Positions 42,596-50,622 of a DNA stretch of 50,622 nt are shown in pieces (positions within the stretch are counted from its first letter, which is position 1; each line of letters begins with the position of its first letter). The DNA comes from JAIRVZ01 sp031553755 (GTDB taxonomy: Bacteria; Bacteroidota; Bacteroidia; Bacteroidales; Azobacteroidaceae), in NCBI GenBank assembly GCA_031553755.1, contig JAVBKZ010000090.1, forward strand, positions 1 to 50,622. Reading direction: 5' to 3'. The position numbers and the translations under genes were made by a program. The notes under the pieces were generated by a model. That model was not told the DNA's origin. It saw only the letters and a program-made list of their open reading frames with translations, and did no database searches.

Positions 42596-43303
42596 ATGCA
42601 AACAGCCCTTTTCCTTATTCCTGTAACGCTTGGAGAAACAGAAATCGACAAAGTACTTCCTCCTTTCAATCGTGAAATAATACTTCGGATTAAGTATTTT
42701 ATCGTAGAAAATATCAGGTCGGCTCGCCGTTTCCTGAAGAAAACAGACAGCGGAATTGACATTGATTCTCTCATATTTTTTGAATTGAATAAACATACTT
42801 CTCCTGCTGATGTTTCGGGATATCTTAATCCTATTTCGGAAGGACATTCCGTAGGTGTTATTTCGGAAGCCGGTTGTCCGGCAATTGCCGATCCGGGGGC
42901 AGACGTGGTTGCCATAGCCCAGCAAAAAAATATTTCCGTAATACCTTTGGTTGGCCCGTCTTCTATTTTAATGTCGTTAATGGCATCGGGATTCAACGGA
43001 CAAAGTTTTACTTTTCACGGTTACTTACCGATTGATTCGAATGAAAGGATTTCCAAAATTAAATTGTTGGAACAACGGATTTATGCTGAAAACCAAACCC
43101 AATTGTTTATCGAAACTCCATACCGGAACGGAAAATTAATAGAAGACATCCTGAAAACATGTAAACCATCTACAAAACTTTGTATAGCGGCTGATATTAC
43201 CTGTGAAAGTGAATATATCAAAACAAAAACATTGCCGGAATGGAAAAAAAATCAAATTCCCGATTTATCTAAACGTCCTTGTATTTTTCTCCTTTATAAA
43301 TAA
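42596..43303 (+). CDS. RsmI-like SAM-dependent methyltransferase (tetrapyrrole methylase fold)
   Basis: 235 residues. Tetrapyrrole methylase fold: N-terminal LFLIPVTLGETEIDKVLPP, then VGVISEAGCPAIADPGADVV (the SAM-binding loop of the RsmI group), LVGPSSILMSLMASGFNGQS and FTFHGYLP. In true RsmI the start is LYIVATPIGN; here it diverges, so this is the Bacteroidota paralogue and may not be the 16S rRNA C1402 2'-O enzyme. It is directly followed by the glycosyltransferase gene (no gap). Confidence 0.85.
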   Translation: MQTALFLIPVTLGETEIDKVLPPFNREIILRIKYFIVENIRSARRFLKKTDSGIDIDSLIFFELNKHTSPADVSGYLNPISEGHSVGVISEAGCPAIADPGADVVAIAQQKNISVIPLVGPSSILMSLMASGFNGQSFTFHGYLPIDSNERISKIKLLEQRIYAENQTQLFIETPYRNGKLIEDILKTCKPSTKLCIAADITCESEYIKTKTLPEWKKNQIPDLSKRPCIFLLYK

Positions 43304-44506
43304 ATGGCAAAAAAATCTGTTTGTAGGGCATATATAGAAAAGCACAAAGTGAAACCATTGTTTCCTGACATTCCCGTTTCGGAAAACACGGAATTAATCG
43401 TTGTGATTCCTTGTTATGATGAATCCGGAGTATTCGACACGTTGGATTGTTTATTCGAATGTGAATCCGGGAATTTCGATACCGAAATAATTCTTATAAT
43501 TAATTCTTTTTCAATCAGTAAAGATATTATTAAAAAACATAATAAGGAAACGTACGAAAGAGCCTTAAAATATGCGTCTGAAAAAAAACGGGAAAATCTT
43601 AAACTACTTCCGACACTTATCGAAGAATTACCAGGACATCAGACCGGAGCGGGAGTTCCCCGTAAAATAGGGATGGATGAAGCGTTGATTCGATTTTTGT
43701 CGATTAACAAAGAAAATGGCGTTATCGTTTCTTTAGACGCGGATTGTATGGTAGAAAAAAATTACCTGCCGGAAATTTACAACACTTTTTCAGGAAATGA
43801 AAAATTACTTTCCGCAACCATAGATTTTCATCATCCGGTCTGTCATTTAGAAAGAGAAAATCCCATCCGAAAATCAATGGAATTGTATGAAATTTACCTT
43901 CATTATTATAAATCGGCTTTGAGATATTGCGGCTATCCCTATGCCTATCATACCATTGGTTCGGCGTTTGCCGTAAGATGTATGCCTTATGCGCAAGTTG
44001 GGGGAATGGGAAAACAACAAGCCGGAGAAGACTTTTATTTTCTTCAAAAGATATTTCCCCTCGGCAAAACAAAAGAAATTTTCACTACAAAAATTTATCC
44101 CGCAGCGCGTTTATCCGACAGGGTTCCGTTTGGAACAGGTCCGGCTTTAGCTAAAATGATTGCCGAAAAAGAAATTGCGAAATATACTTATTCATTCAAA
44201 TCGTTTCAAATATTAAAAACTTTTTTCGAAAAAATAGATTTCTTTTTCAAAGCCTCTCCCGAATCTATTGAAAATGAGATAAAAAATCTTCCCGATTTTG
44301 TTTTGAAATTTCTTTCGGAAGATGATTTTCTGTCGGAAATAGATATTATAAACCGCACTACGGCAACTTTACCCGCTTTCAAGAAACGGTTTTTCAATTA
44401 TTTCAACGCTTTTAAGATACTTAAATTTTTAAACTTCATTCATCCCGTATACTTACCTTTCAAAGAAGTAAAAGGAGAATTTTTGTTGATGAAGCACGTA
44501 AAATAA
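43304..44506 (+). CDS. GT2-like glycosyltransferase
   Basis: 400 residues. GT-A fold landmarks: TELIVVIPCYDESGVFDTLD at the start, the DXD-like motif VSLDADCMVEKNYL, and AGEDFYFLQKIFP (the ED acceptor-site region). The family is known in Bacteroidota without an assigned donor or acceptor. There is no TM or signal peptide, so it acts in the cytoplasm. It starts at the nucleotide after the stop of the methyltransferase gene. Confidence 0.78.
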   Translation: MAKKSVCRAYIEKHKVKPLFPDIPVSENTELIVVIPCYDESGVFDTLDCLFECESGNFDTEIILIINSFSISKDIIKKHNKETYERALKYASEKKRENLKLLPTLIEELPGHQTGAGVPRKIGMDEALIRFLSINKENGVIVSLDADCMVEKNYLPEIYNTFSGNEKLLSATIDFHHPVCHLERENPIRKSMELYEIYLHYYKSALRYCGYPYAYHTIGSAFAVRCMPYAQVGGMGKQQAGEDFYFLQKIFPLGKTKEIFTTKIYPAARLSDRVPFGTGPALAKMIAEKEIAKYTYSFKSFQILKTFFEKIDFFFKASPESIENEIKNLPDFVLKFLSEDDFLSEIDIINRTTATLPAFKKRFFNYFNAFKILKFLNFIHPVYLPFKEVKGEFLLMKHVK

Positions 44507-44537
44507 AGTGAGTAAATTAGATATCAAAATAAATACA

Positions 44538-44545
44538 TATATTTG
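44538..44545 (+). promoter_or_regulatory. Promoter -7 element of the MG2/plug-domain gene
   Basis: TATATTTG, an exact TAnnTTTG match 17 nt before the ATG at 44562. It suggests a separate short-leader transcript for that gene. Confidence 0.45.
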
Positions 44546-44561
44546 AAAAAAAATTAAAGCA

Positions 44562-47003
44562 ATGTATAAGTATTATTTGTTTTTATTTATTTCGTTTGGA
44601 ATATTCGTTTCTAGTTTACCGGCACAAAACGTTGAAAACTTTTCGATGGAAAGTTTAAAATCTTCTTTCGAGAAACAAATCAACATGTGTCCGCAAGAAA
44701 AGGCATATATACACACGGACAGGCCGTATTACATGGCCGGCGAACAAATCCGGTTCAGGGTGCACTTAGCCGACGCGCGTTCCCTCCATCCCCTGATTGC
44801 CAGCCGGTATGTGTATGTAGAGTTGATAAACCCTCCATCTTCAGTTGTTTGCCGTGTAAAAGTACGTACTGACAGTTTATGTTATCACGGCCAGATTAAT
44901 TTAGATGAAAAATTACCAACCGGAAATTATTTTTTACGGGCTTACACTTTTTTTATGCAAAATGCTGGAACAGATTATTTTGGAATAAAAAAAATATACA
45001 TATCCCAACCTCCTCCAATGGCTGATTCAGAAAACGAATCGGCTAAGAATTCTTCTAAAAAAGCAGAATCAGCCACTTCCAAAAAAGAAGACAAAAAAAA
45101 GTCAAAATACGATGTTTCGTTTTTTCCTGAAAGCGGATATTTATTAGAAGGAGTTAATTGCCGCGTTGCTTTTAAAGCTTTATATCAGGATGGAAAACCG
45201 GCAGACATATCAGGAAACCTCGTAGATAAACAAGGTAATGTCATTAATTCGTTTAAAACATTGCATGCGGGAATGGGTTATTTTACTTTCACTCCCGAAA
45301 AAACAAAAAAATATTACATTGAATGTAAAGATTCGGCAGATAGAAATATGCGTTTTGAACTACCGGAAGCGAATCCGGATCATTATGCGATTAATGTTAA
45401 CAATTTAAGGGATAAAATATACCTGAGCGTTCAAAAAAATGGAAATAAGACAAACTCTGATACGGTTCTTGTAGTAGCCCAAACGTGCGGAATCGTTCAA
45501 TTCGCAGGTCAATGGGATTTTGAAAAAGAATACATTTCATTCCCGAAAAATACTTTTACTCCGGGTGTTATGCATATATTGTTATTGAATGCCCATTTAC
45601 AACCCTTAGGTGAACGTTTGGTGTTTATCGACAATCCGGCAATGTCACAATCTGTTATTGAAACCCAAACAGATAAACAGTTTTACAAAAAAAGAGACAA
45701 GGTTGAATATTCACTTTTCTTGAAAGATGAAGATAATGAACCGCTTGAAGGAAATTTTTCAGTTTCGGTAACTTGCGACGACGATGTTAAAGCAGATACA
45801 ACTTCCAACATATTTACTACGCTTTTGTTGACTTCTGATTTAAGGGGATATATCGATGAACCTAATTATTATTTCAGTAGAACAAAGGCTTCGGATTTGG
45901 CTTTGGATTTATTGATGATGACACATGGATGGAGGCGTTATGATGTTCCCAAAATTATTGAAGGAAAAATTTCTAAACCGTCATTTTTTCTTGAAGTGGG
46001 GCCGCAAATATCAGGTCAGGTAAAAAGTACAATTCTCAGAAAACCACTTAAAAATTTGAATGTTACGCTTGTCAGCATGAATGGAAAGTGTTTTGAAACA
46101 ACACAAACCGATTCTTTAGGACGTTTTTATTTCCACCAATGCGAACAACCCGACAGCACAAAGTTTTTGGTCAATGCCGTTAAAACAAAAAAAATAGACC
46201 AAACCGAATTAATAATGAATGAAGACGTTTATCCATCATCTCCAAACTATCCGGTTCTCGATTTTCCTTTCGAAGAAAATAATATGCAGGATTATTTGAA
46301 AAAAGCGATTATTCGTTATGAGATTGAAAATGGTATGCGTATGGTTTATTTAAATGAGGTGGAGATTAAGGCTAAACGAAAATCTGACCTCAAAACGTCT
46401 CCCTACTACACTCATGCCGACAATACTCTGACCGAAGAGCAAATAAACAGGATGAGTTCGTTTTCTATAAGAACTTTATTGATGCAAATGTCGGGAGTAT
46501 TTGTTTCCGGTAATAGTATCCGCATTCGAAATGCTTCAGGAGACCCTTTGTTGGTAGTTGATAATGTAACTATGGATATTTCGGAAATAGACATGATTGA
46601 AACCATGGATGTGGCCCAAATCGATTTATTGAAAAACGCGGCCAGCACGGCGATGTTTGGTTCACAGGGTGGTAATGGAGTTATTGTAATTTATACGAAA
46701 GAAGGAAAAGTTTCATTTAATCGAAAACCATTTAATATACAAATGATAACTCCTCTTGGATATCAAACTCCATCTGCTTTCTACGCGCCTAAATACGATA
46801 CTCCAGAAACTAAAAGTAATCCGAATATCGATTGGCGGGCAACGATTCATTGGCAACCTTATGTGAGTACAGGTAAGGATGGCAAGGTTACATTCGACTT
46901 CTATACATCCGACAGTTTCGGCACCTATACCGTAATAACAGAAGGAATATCTAATGATGGAAGGATTATATTCAAAACAGAAAAAATAAAAGTTGAAGAA
47001 TAA
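44562..47003 (+). CDS. MG2-like / carboxypeptidase-regulatory / TonB-plug protein without a barrel
   Basis: 813 residues with signal peptide ending near LPAQN. N-terminal macroglobulin-type (MG2) domain: EKAYIHTDRPYYMAGEQIRF. A Ser/Lys-rich linker at about 155-180 (SENESAKNSSKKAESATSKK) precedes further beta domains. A carboxypeptidase-regulatory-like domain starts near 484 (ISGQVKSTILRKPLKNLNVT). A TonB-plug domain spans about 608-713 (LTEEQINRMSSFSIRTLLMQ, then LKNAASTAMFGSQGGNGVIV). After it only ~100 residues remain, ending in a macroglobulin-like strand set (GKVTFDFYTSDSFGTYTVIT), so no 22-strand barrel exists. It is likely periplasmic; function unknown. Confidence 0.82.
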   Translation: MYKYYLFLFISFGIFVSSLPAQNVENFSMESLKSSFEKQINMCPQEKAYIHTDRPYYMAGEQIRFRVHLADARSLHPLIASRYVYVELINPPSSVVCRVKVRTDSLCYHGQINLDEKLPTGNYFLRAYTFFMQNAGTDYFGIKKIYISQPPPMADSENESAKNSSKKAESATSKKEDKKKSKYDVSFFPESGYLLEGVNCRVAFKALYQDGKPADISGNLVDKQGNVINSFKTLHAGMGYFTFTPEKTKKYYIECKDSADRNMRFELPEANPDHYAINVNNLRDKIYLSVQKNGNKTNSDTVLVVAQTCGIVQFAGQWDFEKEYISFPKNTFTPGVMHILLLNAHLQPLGERLVFIDNPAMSQSVIETQTDKQFYKKRDKVEYSLFLKDEDNEPLEGNFSVSVTCDDDVKADTTSNIFTTLLLTSDLRGYIDEPNYYFSRTKASDLALDLLMMTHGWRRYDVPKIIEGKISKPSFFLEVGPQISGQVKSTILRKPLKNLNVTLVSMNGKCFETTQTDSLGRFYFHQCEQPDSTKFLVNAVKTKKIDQTELIMNEDVYPSSPNYPVLDFPFEENNMQDYLKKAIIRYEIENGMRMVYLNEVEIKAKRKSDLKTSPYYTHADNTLTEEQINRMSSFSIRTLLMQMSGVFVSGNSIRIRNASGDPLLVVDNVTMDISEIDMIETMDVAQIDLLKNAASTAMFGSQGGNGVIVIYTKEGKVSFNRKPFNIQMITPLGYQTPSAFYAPKYDTPETKSNPNIDWRATIHWQPYVSTGKDGKVTFDFYTSDSFGTYTVITEGISNDGRIIFKTEKIKVEE

Positions 47004-47036
47004 AAGAAACTGTCTAAAAAGTCAAATTAGCACAAT

Positions 47037-49676
47037 TTACCATCGCATCTTGTGATGGCCCGATTCTAATTTAACGATTTTATTTTTTGTTTTTACGTTT
47101 TCGGGTAAATATAATATCGCTGTACAATTAGCAGGAATCGTCACTTCGTATTGAATATTATTTCCTTTTCTTTCCCAATAAGATATAATATTACCGTATG
47201 GAGATTCGTGTTGCGCCTTAAAATGTTCTAATCCTTCAACAAAGTTAGGCTTTAGGATGATTTGTTTAAATCCGGGATAATTTTCATCAGGATAAATTCC
47301 GCCCAAACCTTTATATAACCATGCTCCTATTTCTCCAAACATGATATGATTAAGAGAAGCATCTCTCAAAACATCCAACCTCCAGTTTTCGGATAATGTA
47401 GTCATTCCGTTTACCATCCACCAACCCCAGGAAGGATACGTTTCTTGCGAAGCTATCTTATAGGCTGCTTCGGCATATCCGTTTTGTGTCAAGGCATCTA
47501 ATAAAACCTTACTTCCAAGTAAGCCTACATCCAAATGAAATCCGGTCGCTTCTACTTTTTTATATAAATTATCAGCCACTTTTGCCTTTAATTCTTCCGG
47601 AACGATTCCCCAAAATAAAGGCGCCGCCAATTCGGTTTGCGAACCTAAGCTATAAATTCCGGTTTCTTTGTTCAAAAATTTACGGTTGATAGCTTGTTTG
47701 ATTTTTTCCGATAAATCGAAATAATATGTGGCATCGGGAGTTTTACCAAATAAACGAGCGGCTTTCGCTAAAATCAACACATCGGTATAATAATACAAAG
47801 ACGATGTTAATTCTTTGTTACTTTTAGTTTTGACAGGCACCCAATCTCCCAACCCCCAATCGGTTGTATATTCCGGACTTTTGGATGTGATTAAATCGAC
47901 ATATCGTTTGATATTCCCATACATTTGAGACAACAGTGTTGTATCTCCGTAAAAACGGTAAATTTCCCATGGAATGATAGCTACGGCACTTGTCCAATCA
48001 GGTCCGTTAGCCCAATTGTAACCCCATCCGCTTGTAGGTACAATATTGGGCAGTGTTCCGTCATCTTTTTGTTCATCACGAAAATCGGCCAACCATTTTT
48101 CATATACCGTAATGCCATCGAAATTATACAGGCCGGTTTCAATAGCGATATGCGCGTCTCCTGTCCATCCGTTTTTTTCTCGTTGCGGACAATCGGTAGG
48201 ATATCCGAATAAATTCGATAAATATGAATTATTGGTCGCCGCCCATATTTTGTTGATTATCGGGTTGGAAGAATGAATGTCGCCGACGGCGGGAATATCG
48301 CTATGTAATTCCAACGCGGTTAGTTTCAGATCATTCCAATTAATAGGTTGGGAAGATTTAATTTCTACATATTGAAAACCTTTGTAATTGAATTTCGGAG
48401 AAAAAATATCTTTTTTCCCACTCAAAATAAGAATGTCGGTTTGGAAAGGATCCGAATCGTCTGTCGGGCGATAATGATAATCGATATTTGTCATCTCAAG
48501 AGAACCATCGTCTTTTAACCGCTCTCCATGTTTAATTCGTAAAATGGTTCCTTCCGTTCCTTGAATTTCTACTTTTGTTATTCCCGCGATATTTTTCGGA
48601 AAATGATAAATTACGCAAGAATCACTTCTATAGTCTATTTTAGCAGGTTGAAATGTGTCGGTAACACGAATCGGATGTAATTGTTGGCTACGGATATTGG
48701 AAGAAGGAGCCTGACAAATTACCGCGTTTTTCCATCCGGAAATATCAGTTTTATTGGTATTCCAACCCTGAATTTCCTTTCGCGCGTCATAATGTTCCGC
48801 TGTATAAATACTATTGAAAATAACAGGACTGTCGGTAGTTTTCCATTTTTCATCGGTAATAAAAGAATCGGTAGAGCCATTCGCGTACATCACTTTGATT
48901 TCAGCCATAAATTTCGGGCGATCTCTCCACGGAGCTTTGTGAAAATCCCATACTGCCGTCGATTGATGATTGTACCATCCGTTACCAAGCAATACGCCTA
49001 TTGTATTTTCTCCCTCGTTAAGATATCCGGTAATATCGAGAGTCGCGTAAAGATTCCGGCGGTCAAAACGGGTATACATCGGATCCAACAAGCGATTATC
49101 TACTTTTTCTCCATTGATATACAATTCATAAAGTCCGGCAGCGGCGACATAAGCGCGAGCCGACTGTATATTTTTATTTACCTGTACTGTTTTCCTGAAA
49201 TATGGAGCAGGTTTGTAATCCATCGAATTTCCATCCGAAATCCAATGGCACGGCCATGAATAAGGATATATTCCGGCTGTCTCGAAAGAAGAAATAACCG
49301 GAGATTTGATTTTTTTCCCTTTTTTGTCCCAACATGCTACAGTCCAGTAATAACGTGTAAAATCATGTAGTTTTTCTCCATTGTAACGGACTAACATTTG
49401 GTCGGATTTTTTTTTGCCGGAATCCCACACTACACCACTGTCTTTTCCATTAGCTAAAGCAATTGAATCTATCCCTACTTGTATTTGATAAGCCGATTGT
49501 TTGTCGCCTTTTTCTCCGGAATTCATTTTCCAACTAAAACGAGGAGATAGCACATCTATACCAATCGGATTGATCAGATGTTCACATTGAAAATTCGTTA
49601 TTTGAGCTTGTAAAGTACCTGTATTAATCAAACTTATAACAAATAGGAACAATGTAAAAAGATTTTTTTTAATCAT
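47037..49676 (-). CDS. Alpha-L-rhamnosidase, glycoside hydrolase family 78
   Basis: 879 residues from the ATG at 49676, chosen because it gives signal peptide LFTLFLFVISLINTGTLQAQ; a longer frame to 49781 starts upstream of the promoter. Domains: N-terminal fibronectin-like (FQCEHLINPIGIDVLSPRFS, WKMN), carbohydrate-binding (YFRKTVQVNKNIQSARAYVA, then GNGWYN), and the (alpha/alpha)6 barrel with DCPQREKNGWTGDAHIAIET (acidic catalytic region) and MFGEIGAWLYKGLGGIYPDE. It removes terminal rhamnose from plant or bacterial glycans. It is convergent with the plug-domain gene. The IS lies upstream of its promoter. Confidence 0.92.
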   Translation of the reverse strand: MIKKNLFTLFLFVISLINTGTLQAQITNFQCEHLINPIGIDVLSPRFSWKMNSGEKGDKQSAYQIQVGIDSIALANGKDSGVVWDSGKKKSDQMLVRYNGEKLHDFTRYYWTVACWDKKGKKIKSPVISSFETAGIYPYSWPCHWISDGNSMDYKPAPYFRKTVQVNKNIQSARAYVAAAGLYELYINGEKVDNRLLDPMYTRFDRRNLYATLDITGYLNEGENTIGVLLGNGWYNHQSTAVWDFHKAPWRDRPKFMAEIKVMYANGSTDSFITDEKWKTTDSPVIFNSIYTAEHYDARKEIQGWNTNKTDISGWKNAVICQAPSSNIRSQQLHPIRVTDTFQPAKIDYRSDSCVIYHFPKNIAGITKVEIQGTEGTILRIKHGERLKDDGSLEMTNIDYHYRPTDDSDPFQTDILILSGKKDIFSPKFNYKGFQYVEIKSSQPINWNDLKLTALELHSDIPAVGDIHSSNPIINKIWAATNNSYLSNLFGYPTDCPQREKNGWTGDAHIAIETGLYNFDGITVYEKWLADFRDEQKDDGTLPNIVPTSGWGYNWANGPDWTSAVAIIPWEIYRFYGDTTLLSQMYGNIKRYVDLITSKSPEYTTDWGLGDWVPVKTKSNKELTSSLYYYTDVLILAKAARLFGKTPDATYYFDLSEKIKQAINRKFLNKETGIYSLGSQTELAAPLFWGIVPEELKAKVADNLYKKVEATGFHLDVGLLGSKVLLDALTQNGYAEAAYKIASQETYPSWGWWMVNGMTTLSENWRLDVLRDASLNHIMFGEIGAWLYKGLGGIYPDENYPGFKQIILKPNFVEGLEHFKAQHESPYGNIISYWERKGNNIQYEVTIPANCTAILYLPENVKTKNKIVKLESGHHKMRW

Positions 49677-49740
49677 AATGTATTTATTTTTACTAATATT
49701 TTTAGAATAAGAAAAATTTACGCCTTTTTTCGACCGGATG

Positions 49741-49748
49741 CAAATATA
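49741..49748 (-). promoter_or_regulatory. Promoter -7 element of the GH78 gene
   Basis: Minus strand TATATTTG, exact TAnnTTTG. It lies 64 nt upstream of the ATG at 49676 and downstream of an in-frame ATG at 49781, which therefore cannot be the start from this promoter. Confidence 0.5.
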
Positions 49749-49882
49749 TTGATTTTCATTATGGGTAAAAAATGGTTTCACTATTATTTATTTTATAAGA
49801 TTAAAAATGATGTTTTACATATCAATAGTTCGTTCAAAACGTAATTAAGTTGTTGATTTTTAGAAAAATAAGTTGGATTTTA

Positions 49883-49940
49883 TTTGGAGAAAACCGCAGG
49901 AATTAGTACCTTTAAAGCATTGACTGACAATCGAATGCTT
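49883..49940 (+). promoter_or_regulatory. Transposase promoter and hairpin
   Basis: TTTG at 49883-49886, 20-bp spacer, TACCTTTA at 49907-49914 (one mismatch to TAnnTTTG). Directly after it, AAGCATT at 49915-49921 and AATGCTT at 49934-49940 can pair (7 bp, 12-nt loop), ending 4 nt before the transposase ATG. Hairpins at such places can limit translation of transposase from transcripts entering from outside. Confidence 0.5.
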
Positions 49941-49944
49941 CGAT

Positions 49945-50622
49945 ATGACTCCTGCGATTTATACCCAATATAGTGAGATTGTTCATGCGGCTTTAACAAG
50001 TGCGAAGTTACAAATAAATAAAAGCAGACGTAAATTTATGCTTGAAATCTTTCTACTCTACCTGAGTATTCCCTCCCGGATTAACTTCCTGCAATTAGGG
50101 AGGTACAGTCGTCATGGAGAGCAATATTTCCGCAGGCAGTTTGAGCAAGGATTTGACTTCTTCTCTTTCAATCGATCCCCTTGCCCATCTTTTGTTGGGT
50201 CCCGTATAGCAATAGCTTTCGATCCGGGCTTTATTCCCAAGTCGGGGAAGCATACTCCCGGCATCGGTTATTTCTGGTCGGGCTGTGCATCCAAATCATT
50301 GAAGGGACTTGAGATATTGGGTATCTCCATTGTTGATGCCGACAGCCGGACAAGTTTTCATTTGGAAGCCGTACAGACACCCCCAACAGATACTTTGCAG
50401 GATAATGAATTGACTTTATTGGATTGGTATAGTGCCGTTCTCAAAAAACAATTAGAAAAGATACGTTCCCTGACCCGTTACACTGTGGCAGATGCTTTCT
50501 TTTCCAAACTATCTTTTGTCGAATCCATTACCGGAATGGACCTGCATCTTGTCAGCCGCTTGCGGGATGATGCAGATTTGAGGTATATCCACCAAGCAAC
50601 AACTCCCGGAAAAAGAGGAAGG
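49945..50622 (+). CDS. DDE transposase, IS4-like superfamily, partial (3' end beyond window)
   Basis: 226 codons open to the window end without a stop. N-terminal region: HAALTSAKLQINKSRRKFML, FLLYLSIPSRINFLQLGRYS. First catalytic Asp region: IAFDPGFIPKSGKHTPGIGY, WSGCASKSLKGLEIL. Second Asp region: YTVADAFFSKLSFVESITGM, DLHLVSRLRDDADLRYIHQA. The spacing and the VADAFF/VSRLRDDADLRY block are those of IS4-superfamily transposases seen in Bacteroidota. The Glu region is outside. The start is the ATG 4 nt after the hairpin. Confidence 0.82.
   Translation, partial: MTPAIYTQYSEIVHAALTSAKLQINKSRRKFMLEIFLLYLSIPSRINFLQLGRYSRHGEQYFRRQFEQGFDFFSFNRSPCPSFVGSRIAIAFDPGFIPKSGKHTPGIGYFWSGCASKSLKGLEILGISIVDADSRTSFHLEAVQTPPTDTLQDNELTLLDWYSAVLKKQLEKIRSLTRYTVADAFFSKLSFVESITGMDLHLVSRLRDDADLRYIHQATTPGKRGR

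Larger units (their letters stand above)
49883..50622 (+). mobile_element. Insertion sequence, left part only (window edge)
   Basis: Contains a DDE transposase gene with its own promoter. Codon use is richer in G and C than in its neighbours, as expected for a mobile gene. The true left terminus lies between the GH78 promoter (about 49750) and 49883 and was not resolved, because the right end and its inverted repeat are outside the window. Confidence 0.7.

Noticed and set aside
42484..42996. Long minus-strand open frame opposite the RsmI-like gene
   Set aside because: It is a shadow of a recognisable plus-strand gene and has no family features of its own.
49677..49781. N-terminal extension of the GH78 protein
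   Set aside because: It begins upstream of the -7 element and would bury a clean signal peptide; the start at 49676 is preferred.
1..50622. CRISPR array, tRNA or rRNA genes, prophage
   Set aside because: No regularly spaced repeats of CRISPR type, no cloverleaf with CCA end noticed, no rRNA-like stretch and no phage structural genes were seen; by-eye inspection could miss a single tRNA.

Overview
The window is typical Bacteroidota chromosome, most likely order Bacteroidales. It is AT-rich. Most upstream regions lack Shine-Dalgarno sequences and carry the Bacteroidota promoter -7 element (TAnnTTTG), sometimes with a TTTG -33 element 19-21 bp upstream. Gene content fits this lineage: DUF4254, DUF5683, DUF4369/TlpA-type thioredoxins, plug-domain proteins without a barrel, and the blocks purH-mreBCD-mrdA-rodA and parAB-DUF5683-mltD-relA-ftsB. 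The genus cannot be fixed from sequence reading alone. I saw no rRNA, tRNA or CRISPR array.

Layout. 1-8236 holds envelope genes: a DUF4254/GT9 glycosyltransferase pair, an MFS exporter, a BamA-type outer-membrane protein, a lipoprotein of the tyrosine-phosphatase fold whose catalytic Cys is Gly, MlaF-MlaE lipid transport, and LptB for LPS export. 8474-11647 holds a phosphopantetheinyl transferase and a self-contained unit of membrane protein, winged-helix regulator and CreD. The unit's two upstream regions share a 23-bp element that looks like the regulator's operator. 11810-20845 holds a secreted alkaline phosphatase, purH and the complete rod-shape elongasome (MreB, MreC, MreD, PBP2, RodA). 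20863-24962 holds a GH43 glycosidase and a large secreted LamG/transglutaminase/discoidin-like protein with a probable poly-A frameshift in its signal peptide.

The region at about 25050-31800 differs. It is more AT-rich and full of small genes, gene fragments and duplicated DNA. It begins with a solo LytTR regulator bearing a Cys4 tail. Three diverged copies of one ~130-bp leader lie directly before three genes: two lipoproteins that share a PRLKS junction ahead of unrelated C-terminal domains, and one small membrane protein. A paralogue of that membrane protein overlaps the first lipoprotein. Remnants of other genes lie between. The organisation resembles a secreted effector/immunity array built by duplication and cassette exchange. 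This is the best candidate for an undescribed system here, but function is inference.

31840-50622 holds a clostripain-type lipoprotein protease and then two leftward gene sets: parA-parB-DUF5683-mltD-relA/spoT-ftsB-membrane protein-ygiQ-trmN6, linking chromosome segregation, wall remodelling, stringent response and division. After these come an RsmI-like methyltransferase with a GT2-like glycosyltransferase, an MG2/plug-domain protein, a GH78 alpha-L-rhamnosidase, and the left part of an insertion sequence cut by the window edge.
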